Positions 37,293 to 50,300 of a stretch of 64,000 bases of DNA are shown here, in pieces. The number at the start of each line of letters is the position of its first letter. Within the stretch, counting starts at the first letter, position 1. The DNA lies in contig VXAY01001101.1 in the NCBI GenBank assembly GCA_013399855.1, positions 1 to 64,000 of the forward strand, read 5' to 3'. The notes under the pieces were generated by a model. It ran no database searches. It was not told where the DNA came from and was given only the letters and a program-made list of their open reading frames with translations. Both the position numbers and the translations under genes were made by a program. Source of the stretch: Oxyruncus cristatus (taxonomy: Eukaryota > Chordata > Aves > Passeriformes > Cotingidae).

Positions 37293-40249
37293 CAATTTGT
37301 CACATGCAAAGATTACAACACAAAAAGAGGTGGGGCAAGGTGCAGTTAAAGCACCAAAGTTAATGTGCTTAGTTTGGTGTCTGAGTGAAGAGCCTGAGCT
37401 CTCTAAACTAATAAACAGTCATATGATAGCTGTCTATGGAATCATCAGATACATGCAAAAAATGGACAGGGAGTAGTTGCTGTTTTTTTCCAACAATAGT
37501 AACTGGAGGGCATTGGATGAAGCCAGGATGGGTGGAGATCAAAACAAACAATATGAGCAGAAGGATTAAGGGGTAGCAGGCCTGTGATCTCCTTGACGAG
37601 GAAAAATGTGGGTGCCAAAAGTTCAAGCTGGTCCTAGGGCAAACTAGGCAAATTCATCTGAAGTTTTTGCATGAAAGACTGTTTTATTAGTAAAATGATA
37701 TTGTGATCTCTCTTAAAAGAAACCCTAAATGATTCTATTTTTACCAGTTCCCACAAAAGAAAAAAGCCAAACTTAAAGTTTTAGGAATTCCTGCTCTGAG
37801 AATGCTCAGAAAGATGGCAAGGTGTTAGCTTTATAAAAAGTTTTTGTCTTTTGAAGTTCAATTCAATTTTGGAAGAAGCTCCCCATATGCTGATGACAAA
37901 TGAAATTGTAAGAATCTGAATGCAGAATAATAACTATTAGAAATAATAGTATGTGTAGTTTTTGGTAGTGCCCCATTTGCGCTGCACAGACAAGTTTTTT
38001 CACTAGACTTTAATAGAAATACTCTTAAAAGTAAGCATCTACTTTTCTGTAAGACCTATTTTTTTTTCTCCAAGCTACCAGCGTGTTTCTTTCATGTGAC
38101 CATTAGATCAAACCAAATTGTAGAAAGCAAGCAATGATTAATGTCTTTCCACTGTGTTTTTAATGTGGGAAAGCTCTCCATAAATAAGATACATTTGCTC
38201 CTTAACTAATACTAAAGCATTACATTTAGCTACATGCTCCATTTGCCTATTGCAAGATTTTAGGTTAATTTGGCATACAAAACTAACCTATCATTCCAGC
38301 TTCTTTAAACCTTCCAAAAATCCCTCATAAAGCAAGTAAATGGAGTTTTGCATACAATGTGTAGTGAATATGAGCTATTTTCCTCTTCATTTGCTTTCTT
38401 CTTTTTCAGTTGGTGAATGTTATGTTGGATGATTCAGGTTGGGGTGGTTTCTCTTTATACGAAGATATGATTATCCTCTTAAAGTGAATATGTTTTAAAA
38501 TGAAACATATTATCAAATAGTTTTACAGATGAAAAGCCATCAATGGATTTCTAAATTCTGGAGATTTCTTATGTGTAGGGCTATTGCATCAAATGAGTGC
38601 TAAGTTCTCCATACAAAAAAAAGGAATAGAAATGTGACAATTTTTAGCTATGCATCACTACAAATTTAATGTTTCTCTAGCCTTCAAAACCCTTGAAGTT
38701 TAAAATTTAAGACAATCTATTCCATTGTAACATTCCTTTATTTTTCCTTGTATCTCCATTTGACTTCCTGGGGAAAAAAAGCAGGAAGAAAAAACCTTAT
38801 GGCCTTGGTTTTAAGAGAATAGAGAAAATTTTTGCTGTTTCCACTGCTTTATTATGTGATAACAAATATCCAAATGTAAATCTATTTCTCCTTAACCTCA
38901 GCTCTCTGTTCTTCAGAGTGTGTTTGGGCTAGTCCCTGACATCTAATTCCATTTTACCATTGCATCTGTAGACACTGTGACCTAAAGTTAGATCACCTGC
39001 TGCCTGACATGTGTCTCTGTGTTAATAAGTCGTATTTTCCCAAGCAAACCTCCCTAGGGAACAATTTGAGCTGCAAGCACCAGTCTATAATAGGCCTGAA
39101 GAAAACCTTTGTTATAATAGGTATAGCTATACATAGGTGGTAAATGCTGGCAGGGTTACTAAGCAGTTTCATCAGATATTTTAAAAATAAAATGTAGCTT
39201 CTTAATAAAGTTTTGTTCTGAGCCTAGTAAATCAGTTGGATTTCCTTCAGAAAAACAATTTCCTTTAGAAAAACATTCCCTAATTACGATTCACTACCCT
39301 TCCTTTGTACAATAGAATATAGCTGGAGTGTGATACTCTCTGACTCAAAACCACTGAAACTTTCTACTTGGATCATACCTTTAAAGTGAAAAGTATTAAT
39401 TAAAAACACGGTCAGATAAAGCAGTCTTGCCTAAATAATGTATTACAGTGGTCAGAAGCCATTCTTGTTAAAACATCCATTATTGGAAAGAAACTTTATC
39501 TGATGAAGGACGCTAATGGAAAAATGTCAATGGCTAAAGGGTGAAACAATTTTTAAAAGCATTTTAGAATATAACTGGGATCAAAAGAAACCTTTATTGG
39601 ATTCGTTGCTTGATACAGATGATGAAATCCAGAATAGTCATGCAAAAGAGGCAACAAATGTCAACAACAGTTTGTGTCCTATATTTGGAACAGAGCGAGA
39701 TCACCCATGCAGGAGGCAGATTCTGAGGGGAGTATAATATTCAACATTTAGGAAAAAATAAATAACAACCCACACCAGAAAGGTGGTATCACTTACTGAA
39801 ACTATGATTTTTCTTAAACCACAGATGCAGAAAATTTGTCAGAGGCTTCAAAGACAGATGAACAACAGTGTTCTTTTTTCACAGATATAAAAAAAATGGT
39901 GAAACTCTTGGTTTTTGTAGAAGAGGAAACTCTAAGCAGGTTAGCCACAGGTTAAGCAGAGGCATAATAAATGTAATAGTTAAATAGAGACTTACAAACA
40001 AATTAAGATTAAAAATATGAGATGTGTCCATCAACATGGCTTCAGGCCAAGTATTTTTTTGTGAACAAATCTGTTATCCATTTCATAGAAGTACAGGTTT
40101 GATTGCCAAAAACAGCTATGTTGTATAGCAAATTTTGTTTTAACATAATTTAATATTGTATGACTTACTAATGTGAGTCACACAGGTTAATTGCATTATG
40201 TAGACTTAATGATACTTAATACTTTCCTTAGCTCAGACTTCAAGAGAAA

Positions 40250-41165
40250 GATCCATTATCCTCAGGGTAACTGGCCCACTGAGCTGGTAGACAGGGATGG
40301 GGAGCAGAAGAGACTCCCTATAACCCAGGAGGAAGTGGTCAGTGAACTGCTGTGCCACTTGGACACTCACATGTCTATGGGACCAGCTGGGATCCACCTG
40401 AAGGTACTGAATGAGCTGGCAGAAGAGCTTTCCCAGCCACTCTCCAGCCTTTATTGAGGTCTGGTTAACTGGGGAGTTCCCAGATTGCTGGAGTTCAACC
40501 AATATGATGCCCATGTGCAAGAAGGATCAGAAGGAGGATCTGGGGAACTCCAGGCCTGTCAGTAAAACCTCGGTTCTGGGGAAGGTTACAGAGAAGATCA
40601 TCTTGAGTGCAACATGTACAGGACAACTAGGGGATCAGGCATGGGTTTAGGAAGGGCAGGCCCTGCTTGAACAACCTGATCTCGTTTTACAACCAGGTGT
40701 CCCCAAGTGGTGAATGAGGGAAAGGCTGTGGTTCTTGTCTACCTGGACTTGAGCACAGCATTCTTCTGGAAGAGCTGGCAGCCCATGGCTTGGACAGGTG
40801 CACTGTTTGCTGGATTAAAAACTGACTGGGTGACCTGGCCCAGAGAGTGGTGGTGAATGGAATTACACCCAGCTGGGGCCAGTCAGTAGTGGTGTTCCCC
40901 AGGTCTCAGTACTGGGGCCAGTCCTGCTTGATATCTCCACCAATGATTTGGACAAGGGGATCAAGGGCACTCTTGGACAACACCAAGTTGTGTGTGAGTG
41001 TGGATCTACTGAGGCAGGTAGGAAGGTCCTGCAGAGGGATCTGGACAGACTGGCTGGATGGACAGAGGCCAATTGTACAAGGTTTAACAAGGTGAAGTGC
41101 CGGGCCCTGCACTTGGGTCACAACAACCCCATGCAGAGCTACACTGTGGAGTTACTCAGAATGGT
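40250..41165 (+). mobile_element. Degraded CR1 LINE fragment, reverse-transcriptase part of ORF2
   Basis: This is the internal reverse-transcriptase part of a CR1 non-LTR retrotransposon, readable on the + strand only by switching frames. Blocks I recognise from avian CR1 are: MGPAGIHLKVLNELAEEL before 40457; SRPVSKTSVLGKVTEKIIL near 40550-40610, in a second frame; NEGKAVVLVYLDLS around 40710-40753; SILLEELAAHGLDRC and RVVVNGITPSW at about 40757-40875, in a third frame; and KVLQRDLDRLAGWTEANC plus LHLGHNNPMQSY at about 41023-41145. There are at least four frame changes and in-frame stops. The conserved stretch after YLDLS, which holds the first catalytic aspartate segment, is missing, and the FADD box reads LLDN at 40970-40981. 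The copy is dead. The 5' part, the C-terminal third and the 3' UTR are absent. Family identity rests on remembered conserved blocks; the subfamily is not assigned. Confidence 0.93.
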
Positions 41166-44100
41166 GAGTTACTGCCAGTTGGTTGTCTGAGGGGTACAGA
41201 TTAATGTCAGTCAGGGTGACTTTTGGCATCCTCATCCCTTGAGCGTGCTGGGGTCTAGTGCTTTCACATTGTTTCAAAACCCCACAGTATTATCATTATT
41301 TAGACCTGTTAGGCCTTCGTATGCCATGGCGTGATCCATGTGTAAATACCAGATAACAAACCCAAGGAGCTTTGTAACAGTTTGGGTTTGTCCCTCTACA
41401 TGCACAGATATTGCATGTATTGGGGTCAAATATGTACGGTGTTTGTGGAGGAGAAACTGGGATTAGAAAGTGAGCTCCTAAAACACCTCTAAACACCCCT
41501 AAGGAATTCAAAGTTTGGGAATAGCCCTCCCTTACACCAGAGCACAATTTACAACTTCTGGGGTTTATTATAAATTTAATTGCATATAAAAACCCAAGGA
41601 TATATTTTCCCTCTCACAGTAAGCTTTCTTTTTCTGGCAGCATTAATAAAATACCTATTTCATGAAGCTGCTCAGCCACATGACTACTAAGAACTCTCAG
41701 TGGAGAAGAAGCTGAAGTTTCCTGAGTGCTGCAGTATACTTGACGTAGTAGCAATATCTGCTGAGTTATGGTCTGTATAATTTTTGAATCGTGTTCCACA
41801 GCACTCAGCAATATCTGTCATATGCTTCGTACCTATGTCACGGTTATTGCTGAGTTCAAATGAGTAATAATTAGGTAAGTTTCTTTGAGAAATTCAGGTG
41901 AAAAGCTCCAAAAGATTTGCACTGTAGCAAAGTTTCGTTTTCCACTCATGAGTCATTATTTTTTATGAAACTTTAATGAACAACAGCAAGCAGATATGTC
42001 ATAGCTGAGTTCACAAAGAAATATGTCTTTTTCTGTGCTCATCTAAAATGTTTCTGACTTTCAAGGACAGGCTTAATTAAACTTTACAAAAAGATATTTA
42101 AAATAATTTTAACTACATTCCAATGTCAACACAATTGCACGTGAAAGCAGTGATTTAAAAACAACTGGCTTTAAACAACAGACATCATGCATAGTATTCA
42201 ATGACCAGTCAGCTTCTAAGTGCAGAAATCAAAGGTTTTCAAACATTCAGAAACTGGAAGTGGAAATCTACTTAGGCCACTCTGTGCTTTCTCTGTTCTT
42301 CCACTTTGGTAGCTTTGTTAGCGGGAAATGTTCTGTTACTTGGGACATCTTTCTCTTAAGCAGCCTTTATTTTTACCTCTGTGTGCCAGCCTTCCTATGT
42401 TTTTGAAGGTACAGCATTTTTTGTCTGGAAGGTTGAAAACAGCAGAGAATATTCAGCTTTTATTCTTATCCTCCACCTCCTGCCTACTCCCCAGCAGTAA
42501 AAGCCTCCTGATTTCTCTGCCATAGCACTATACCTATCTGCCAGTCTTTACAGCAAAGAAAAAAAATGTTAGTGAAAGTCTACATCATATTTTAAATTCA
42601 GTAGAGATAGTTTTCCCTCATCAAATGTATAATATCTGGTAGATTTCTTTGGACCCATATATACATCTGTATAACCAGTGCTCTTTTAAAACTCCCAGGC
42701 AAAGTTGAAATATTCCAGAAGTTGGACGTGAAATACTATCTCAAGTGTTTGGATTAATTAATGTATACAACATTCTTTGCTGAAGGAGAAGAGATTTAGG
42801 GAAAGATGCAAGGTCTAATTCTTGCTGATGTCAGAGTACCTCTAAAGGGAACAGCAAATCCTTACATTTGTAGATACCAATACTTTGACCTTGGCAATGA
42901 GTTTACTTGGATTGGGTTGTGTCATCCTGTTCTTCACACCAGAGCAAACTGAGATCAAGTACATTGCACATTGCAGTGCAGCACAGAGATAACTGAGCCA
43001 GATTTAAAAATAGCAGAGAGTTCAGTACAGCAGCATTAAGCTTGAAGTGTAGGCTGTATTAGAGTCTAAAGTGCCAAAGTGGTCCCTCCAAAGACAGTGG
43101 AACTGTTCTCTCCTTAACGTAGTGGTTAGCATGTCATGATCATCCTGGCTGTACTGTTGAAGTATTGTTGTTCTTCAAGCAAGAAGTCCAAGAGACCAGG
43201 TGCAATATACTTTCAGGATATGAATAATGGCAAGAGGAAAAGGTAATTTCTTATCACTCTCGTGTTCTTCAGGCCTGGAGAGTGAACGGTCCAGTCCTCC
43301 ACAGCTCCAGACGGTTGTGATGAGGTGTTTGAGTTGGCAGAATCAAGTGCACTGTGATCGTGCATCCCTCTGCCTGGAGGAGGGATATAGGGTGCTTCTG
43401 CTGTCTCTTTGCCAGAGGAGCTTTCCTCTCCCTGAAGAACTGTCAGCACCCGGACCTAGTGGAGTCTGTGTGTTTTGTCTGTCTGCATTGTTGATACACC
43501 TGGTGGTGTCTTTATAGTGTGTGTTATATATTTTCTACAATACCGCAGTCTCCAGTTTAAAAATGTTTCTGAGCCGGTGTCAGTGCAGCTCCTGAGCTAA
43601 GAGTGCTTGTCTGTCACCGGTACAACTGGAAAGGAACAGCTGTACTCAGATATTCCAAATTCCATACCTCTCAAACATACTTACCTTTTCTGTGAACCTA
43701 AGATGATACAAGTACATTAATTCAAAGGTGCTCACAAAGATACCGTGCTTTTTATACTAAGAATAACAAAAGCAGACAGTGTGACTGTGATGTTCCAACA
43801 CTATCTGTTCCTACTTTATGTAACATATTGTGCTTATCGGCTCTCGTTGGGCTTGTGACAGCAATGAGATTAATTAGTGCAATGGTGCTGTATTGAAGAA
43901 GCTGGGAATTACTTGGGTTGTGGAAAGTAAATGCTATTTGTATGAGTACTGGGATTAGGAAGATTGTACCACAGTGACTAATAAGAAACTAGGACATGAA
44001 ATTTCAGGCAAGACCCCTCTGACCAACTTAACAATTCAGTCCCTTTTGCTAATCACGCAAACAGACTTCCCATCCCCTACTGAAACGGTGTCACACACCT

Positions 44101-45323
44101 GATACAGCTTTGATATTCCTGAGTGTCTCAGCGAATATTTGAAGAAGTACCCTCCGAAGCTGGAATGCCCCAAGTGGAAGTGGGAGCTCCAAAACAACTG
44201 AAAATGGCTGGGGACATGCCTCAGGCTCCCAGGCCTTGTTTTTAAATGAGAAATGTAGAATGAGACTCCCAGATATCCTTTTCTTTCATGTTCCATGCTT
44301 AGGGCCATAGCAACTAAAAAGCCTTGCTGCGCTGAGACTTGAGATAAGCTGAGGGAATATTAAATAAGCCAGTATGCAGAGATCACTAGGAGTAGGTAGG
44401 AGTTTGAAAGCTCCAGTTTATAAAAGTAACTAGGAAATTGTGCTGGTAGCTAAAAGATCAAACATTCAACTTATCAAAGGTTATGTTTGAAGTTTTGGGA
44501 AACAAAATAAAGAAATTCCTTGTTCTATTTCAGTGACTTCTGTGGCATATTTTCTTTGGCCATTGCACTTTCCTTGAAAACAGCTGATTTCTGTGGGGGT
44601 AATTTTAGCAATGCCGCATCATACAAGATGATTCCACAGTAAATGTTCTGCAAACAGTGTGTTAAATTGATTTCTTGTCCCTACTTGAGGTTGATTAAAT
44701 GTAAATTTCAGGTTTTTGATCTAATAGTTGTTGGCTTTGTGCCCTGGCTCTGGATAGTGTGTTTCTTCTAAAACATACCTGAGCTGAAAGCACCCTCTTT
44801 CTTAGTCCTCTGTATTCATGTAAAGAAAAATATTTTTCTTGCTGGACCAAGGCAGCAACTTTATTGAATATTTTTTTCATTTGGCATATGACACCTAAAA
44901 ACTCTGTGCCTCAAGCCAGCTTTAACATTGTGCTCTGATCTAGAACACAGGCTTCAAATGAGTTTGCAGGCAGGAGTTGTAGCAGGATTAATGAAAATGA
45001 ATTATATATGCTTCCTTATTTTGGCAATTGTGATTGAATTTTTCTTCCCATTTTGGAGAAGCATTAAAAACATGTTTATAGAGAATTAGATCTTTATGTG
45101 GTTTCTTGTGAAAATCACATTTTTTTGAGAAAGAATAGATGATTTTCTTTGAAGTAGAATCAAAACCACTGAAAACCAGGGCTATTTCTACAAAGCAAAA
45201 TGCCAAACGTTTCCCTTTTTGTTTATAGGTCAGGTCTGAAGGAGGCATGGAATCCAAGGAACTTTCCTCTGGCCAGAGCCTTCATTTGTACAGTAGTTAA
45301 ACTCTGCCTGCCTGTCTGCACTG
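41166..45323. other. Non-coding sequence, no gene seen
   Basis: CR1 similarity stops abruptly near 41165 and nothing resembling its 3' end follows. A GC-richer patch at 43260-43640 carries overlapping frames of 96 codons (plus) and 78 codons (minus), neither recognised. Confidence 0.65.
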
Positions 45324-45402
45324 TGAATAGTCTGATTTCAGTGGGGTGATTTGGAACACATAAACTTGAATCATGAGTGAGCTTTGCAGGATTGGGGCCT
45401 TC
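45324..45402 (+). repeat. Degenerate old interspersed repeat (unnamed)
   Basis: The series TCTGATTTCAGTGGGGTGAT, an intervening CATGAGTGAGC and then TTTGCAGGATTGGGGCCTTC resembles a repeat tail that I recall as very common in turtles, crocodilians and birds ('gatttcagtgggactactca...tttgcaggatcgggcc'). I cannot name the family with confidence. A repeat-library search would settle it. Confidence 0.35.
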
Positions 45403-45655
45403 AGAGTGAACTGCCAGATTTAAAATGCATTATTCCAAAATGCAGCGATGAGTTCTCCATATTATCTACACAGGCTTTATTGCACCCAACTAATCTCCTA
45501 GTTATAACTAATCTCTTGAAGCTTGATTCTGTTCATCCTCATTTCAGTAAGTGCAAAGTCATTGCCTGAATCAAGTGTTTGGCTTTTTTATTCCTTCATC
45601 CTTAATTATTACATAACCTTTAATACAGGGTTTACAGAAGCAAGAGGTAGGTCCA

Positions 45656-45732
45656 GCGTATAAATTGGATTAGTCCTCCTGGAACCTGTGGACTTATAAC
45701 TGTTTACAGTGACTAAGAATCTGGCCCATAAA
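45656..45732 (+). repeat. Degenerate old interspersed repeat (unnamed), second copy
   Basis: AAATTGGATTAGTCCTCCTG leads through TTATAACTGTTTACAGTGAC to AAGAATCTGGCCCATAA. This parallels the widespread sauropsid pattern 'gtgtaaatc...agtaactcc...tttacaccag...gaatctggccc'. It lies about 250 bp from a similar-looking remnant, so both may belong to one broken insertion. Identification is by remembered pattern only. Confidence 0.35.
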
Positions 45733-46399
45733 CTTCACTGAAAGGCTTTCTCTAATCCCACAGTATAATTAGACTGAAAGAGTTATTTTCAAGAGTTGTT
45801 ACTACCTGAAAATGATTACTCACTGGGGCATCGTTAGTATAATAGCAAAGTCACTTCTCAAGGATGCTGGAAATCCAAACACTCTGTGCTGTTTGCATTG
45901 CTCAATAGGACAGTTAATATATTGTCTCCCGTGTGACTTGTGTAGTAAAACTGGTGTATTAACTCTAACATTGTATATGTTTCCCTAATCAAAAAATGAA
46001 ACTGGTGTCTCTGGCAATAGATAACAATACTCTTAGCAAGACACACACTCATGCAGCTTTTCAGTGTTCAGCAAGGACTTTACAAAAACAGATAAACAGC
46101 AAAACAATTTATATTTTTAGGTAAAAAGGAGCATCACTTACACTGAATAAGCTAGAGAAAGCTGAATGTGTATATTTTGATACACTTCATCAGTAGTACA
46201 TAAAAGAGCAGACCCAAAGCCGTATGGAAATGGAAAGAGGCTGGCTGACTTTAGCAGGGCTTTGATTTATCCTGTTATCCTTGAGGTGTGAAATTCTCAT
46301 GGGGGAAAGGAACCATCACACACACACAGGCATAGACAGAATCCCAGAGGCAGCTTTGTTGTCCCTGTACAGTCCTACTCCTATAATCAAATCAACTGA

Positions 46400-47300
46400 T
46401 ATATAAACTAGGCTTCAGACAACTGCTCCTATCCTGGCAATGGCAGGATGGTTTGTGATACACAGACAAAACCCATAACAGAAATCAGGCACTGACACAT
46501 CAGAAAGTGTCATGAGAGGCACTGCGGGGGTGATGGGTGAAATATGTGCAGCCATGTGGTCTCTTGTGTGACAGCTGTGAACATACCCTTTTCCTACCTT
46601 GGCAGTGTGGTCACAATCTCCAGGCACTGCTGGATGCCCTTGCCCTGGCCAGCTGCAACATGAGCATTGAGAGCAGCAGAGCTGTCTCCTCCTGCCTCCA
46701 TCCTGTTCCATCATGCTCCTGTGGTAAGGACAAGGGTAGTCCCTGAATTTTAGATGTCTCCCTGAGCCTTTCACAGGCCTTTGTTCCCACACATCTTCTA
46801 CGGCCTCTCCAAGGTGTTCCCCATTGCTGCAGTCTTGCCTGGCAAGGCTTTACATCTCTTCTTGGCAAGAAATCAGATATTGCTGGGATCTTTGGCTGTC
46901 TAGCTAATATCTTCCTAAAAATCCTACTAAGACTTCTTCATGTCGGAAAAGATAAGAAAGTGTTTTCTCATGATAGGTCGTGTCAGTCCCTGCCACCAGA
47001 CAGACAGAATCCCTGTCAGCTCTTGTGTATCTGTGATTATCAGATCCAGCAGAGAGCGTGGGAATGTTGCAGCTCTGGGGGAAGGACAAACTCTGCATGC
47101 TCTCCTTCCATATCCCCTCCTCTCCCTGGGCCCTGTGCACAGTTACCCCCACACGCCTGCACAGAACAGGGTGCTCTCAGAGAGGGACCAGAGACACCTC
47201 TGTGGCCGAGCAGCAGCTGGGGAGAACATTGCAGCAGGCGCTCCACACCAACAGGACTGTTCTTCGACACATCTCACTGAACGTGCACAAAATGTTTTAT
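46400..47300. other. GC-richer segment of unknown origin
   Basis: About 900 bases are noticeably richer in G+C than the flanks and contain overlapping short open frames on both strands, the longest being 125 codons (minus, 46792-46415; plus, 46940-47317). Overlapping opposite frames of similar length are what raised GC alone would give. An exon-like stretch with good splice signals lies at 46606-46723. I cannot tell an old repeat from a non-coding exon. Confidence 0.35.
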
Positions 47301-50300
47301 GCTTGTACTTAAAATAGTAGCTCAAGTACTAAGACATCTGTTTTACATCAGTGGTGCTTATGAATGCGAACACTGGTCTTTAAAGGTAATTTTTACTAAT
47401 GTGCTCGCCATTTCAGAATTCCCTGGCTTGATGTATCATCAGGGTGATACATCCAGTGCCAGCAGCACACCATGTTTCAAAGCAAATTATAATGTGTTGC
47501 TGGTGTGAAGCTTAAGATGTGCTTTGTTAAAATCCAGCTTTTATCTGAGAGAAAGCATTTCTTCTCTACCATGAGAGACTATTTGCACTGCAGAAAAATA
47601 ATTCTGCCTCCAAAAGTTATCTGGCCAAATGAATACTGTCAGTTTCTAGGAAGCTGTATCAGGAAACGTGTTATTTCATGTTTTCCATGCTAGGCTTTAA
47701 AACCCTTTTGTCCCATTTTATGTATTTATGCTTTTGCAATGTTAATAACTTGACCACTGAGGACTAATCTGGTACCTAATGTATAAACATATATTTTCAT
47801 GCTATCCATTTCTATCCGAATTTGAATTCTAAAATAGCTGTTGAGGTGATGAAATGATGGCTTGTTAGTATTTCTGCATTTGCTAAGCAAAATTTGGAAC
47901 TTTGTTTAAAATTTACTCTAATCTCCTAATGCAACTGTTTGTAATATTTTTAATCACAGATTAACTCTTCCAAGAGTCACATATAAGCAAATACCTAAGA
48001 TTTGTATGATCTCTTTAAGTATGGAAAAGATACAGTACTGAGATAAATGATAGGAACAGAATTATTTTATGAAACAAAATAACCAAAGAAGTTTCTGGTC
48101 AAGTGTCAGTTGATAGAAATTTGTGCCAAGCTAAAAAAAATAATTCTGCACTCTTGTAAAGTCTACAGAGAACCACTTTTAAATGTGAATTTAGGTAGCA
48201 CTGCCTGCCTTAGCTAAAATTGGAGAGAAAAAAAGTGAATATATCAGGATGTCAGAGCAGTGAGAAGATTAAATGTTTTGTTCATTGTTGGATTAGAAAA
48301 AGGAAACTTGGCAGTTTTTTGACTGACTGGATGATAAGATATCATTAGATATAATGATTGTACATTCAGTGGATGTGTAAATAGTTGCTAATGCCAAAAA
48401 GACGTGAAAACATGATTTCCTCTTCAAAATCCTAAGGGACCTTATTCTAAGTATTTATTTAGGAGAATGGGAATACTAACAAAGGTAGAGACCTCTGACA
48501 TTTTTAATACTACTAATTAAATCTTCCTGTCAGAAAGGTCCTCAAACCTAATTTAGCAGGACCTCTGTGAATTGCCAGCACCGTGCCTGCTGTGTAGCTG
48601 TGCCAGGGTGGGCACTCATTAGTGGCAGAGTTACCTTGTAGTCCTTTAGCAAGGGCTGCAGGATCCAACAGGAGCCTGAGGCTTCGTTTTCCTTCTTTCT
48701 ACTTAGCCTGACCTGTACAAATTAAGAACTGGGATTTTGGTATTAAATATTTAAAAAGTACGGTTTTTATGACTTTGTTAATGAGAAAATGGAGGGAGAA
48801 GACAGATTTTGTAACTTCTAATAAGACTTCCTAGACATCTGTGTGCTTCAGTAAATTAGTCACCTTTTCAGCACTTCTTGTTTGCATTACTTTCCTCAGC
48901 CAACACTGAAGGCGGTTATTTTGATGAGGAAGTAAAATAAATGGGCTAATGTGAACTGAGAGAAAGCCTGTTATAGGTCCTCTGAGAGTGGCCCTTGAGA
49001 TGATCTGTAAGGTTGCAGAGACCTCACAAATCTTTGGTCCTCAGGCAGCTGCTCCAGAGCCTGGTGAAGAGCTGAGACCATCCGTATCAGTGCACACCAA
49101 CGTGTCTGCTGCCTGCCTTTGTCTTCTCCTGTTGCTGTAGTTACAGGCTGTGTGTGAGGATCCTCCTATGGCATCTCAGCAGCTGCTCTGTCACCTCTCT
49201 TTTTTTTTTTTCCTGTGGCATAGTGATCCTTTCCACAAACATCAACAGCCTGATAGTCCTTTTCAAAGTCACAAAAATCTGACAGGCTAAAAGTGCCTGG
49301 TTGGCAGTTTCCTGCTTTGGAACAGACTTCTGACTGCTTTCTGATTTTTTTAACTACACCATGGGGAAGAGCTTGCAGCTTGCCATGAGTATCATATGAT
49401 AATAATATATTCCAATAAATCATTGTTTACTGCTTCTATTACCTTTTATTTTATTTTTTTAAGAGAGGTGATAAAAAGAAATGCTTTTTCCCCAATGTAA
49501 AAAAATCCCTAGTTATATGATGGGATTTTTGGGCTTGTGTAGACTTAACAAGAATACTTAAGTACCCCTGACCCTCTAGTGAGGAACTGCAGAAAGAATG
49601 AGAGTCAAAATTTTCTGTGCAGTGAGTGTTTATGTTCTTAACAGTATTCAGCTTCATAAGCTGTAACAGAAACTTCTTTTGGTAGGTCTTTCATCTCTAT
49701 AAACAGCTTACTGCAGCCATCACAGTTAATTTGATTAGTGGCACTCAGACATGAACCCAGTGAAACAGCAGCTTAAGAGCACGTTTGCAACCGGTGACTG
49801 TATTGGGAATTCTAATCTTTCTCAGAGCTGCACAGGAGGACAGCTACTTCTCTCACATTTCTGAATGTTTTAAAATTGTTTTTGAACACTTACGTACTTC
49901 AGAGAATGACATATAAAGGGTGAGAAAGATTATCACCTGACAAAGCTTTCTGGAATTAGGTCACTCTGGGCTGTTTCATTTAACACTTGTTCCTTTTCCT
50001 GTGTTCTTAAAATCAAGCTTTCCTTCTTCACTCTTGCATAAGATAGGGCAGTGTTTTTGACTTGTGAACACAGAGGATGCATGACCGTGGTGTTAGGGAA
50101 GGAAGGATAACACCTCTCTCAAGTATCCTAGGAAGGTTAGGATCTATATTTTGTGTTGCAGTCGGGTTCTGCATGTGTCCCAGGACTGTGCTGCGCAGTT
50201 CCCTTAAATTGCCTTCCCAAGGCTATCAGTGCCTATTGTACTTAACATGGCTCAGTTTCCTATTTCTCGAGTTGGATACCTGGTGTACTTGCTTGATGAA

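Larger units (their letters stand above)
36261..40249. other. Non-coding sequence, no gene seen
   Basis: A 127-codon minus frame (37087-36704) overlaps the complement of an A11 run and is unrecognised. A 9-bp-arm hairpin (AATATGTTT at 38487-38495, AAACATATT at 38503-38511) is present. Upstream of the CR1 fragment I could not extend CR1 homology before about 40250. Confidence 0.6.

Noticed and set aside
38487..38511. 9-bp-arm hairpin
   Set aside because: Short AT-rich hairpins of this size are frequent by chance.
39516..39737. 73-codon frame shortly upstream of CR1, considered as CR1 N-terminal sequence
   Set aside because: The residues do not match any CR1 block I know, and clear homology only begins near 40250.
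40863..41121. Minus-strand frames of 71-75 codons
   Set aside because: They are antisense shadows of the CR1 reverse-transcriptase fragment.
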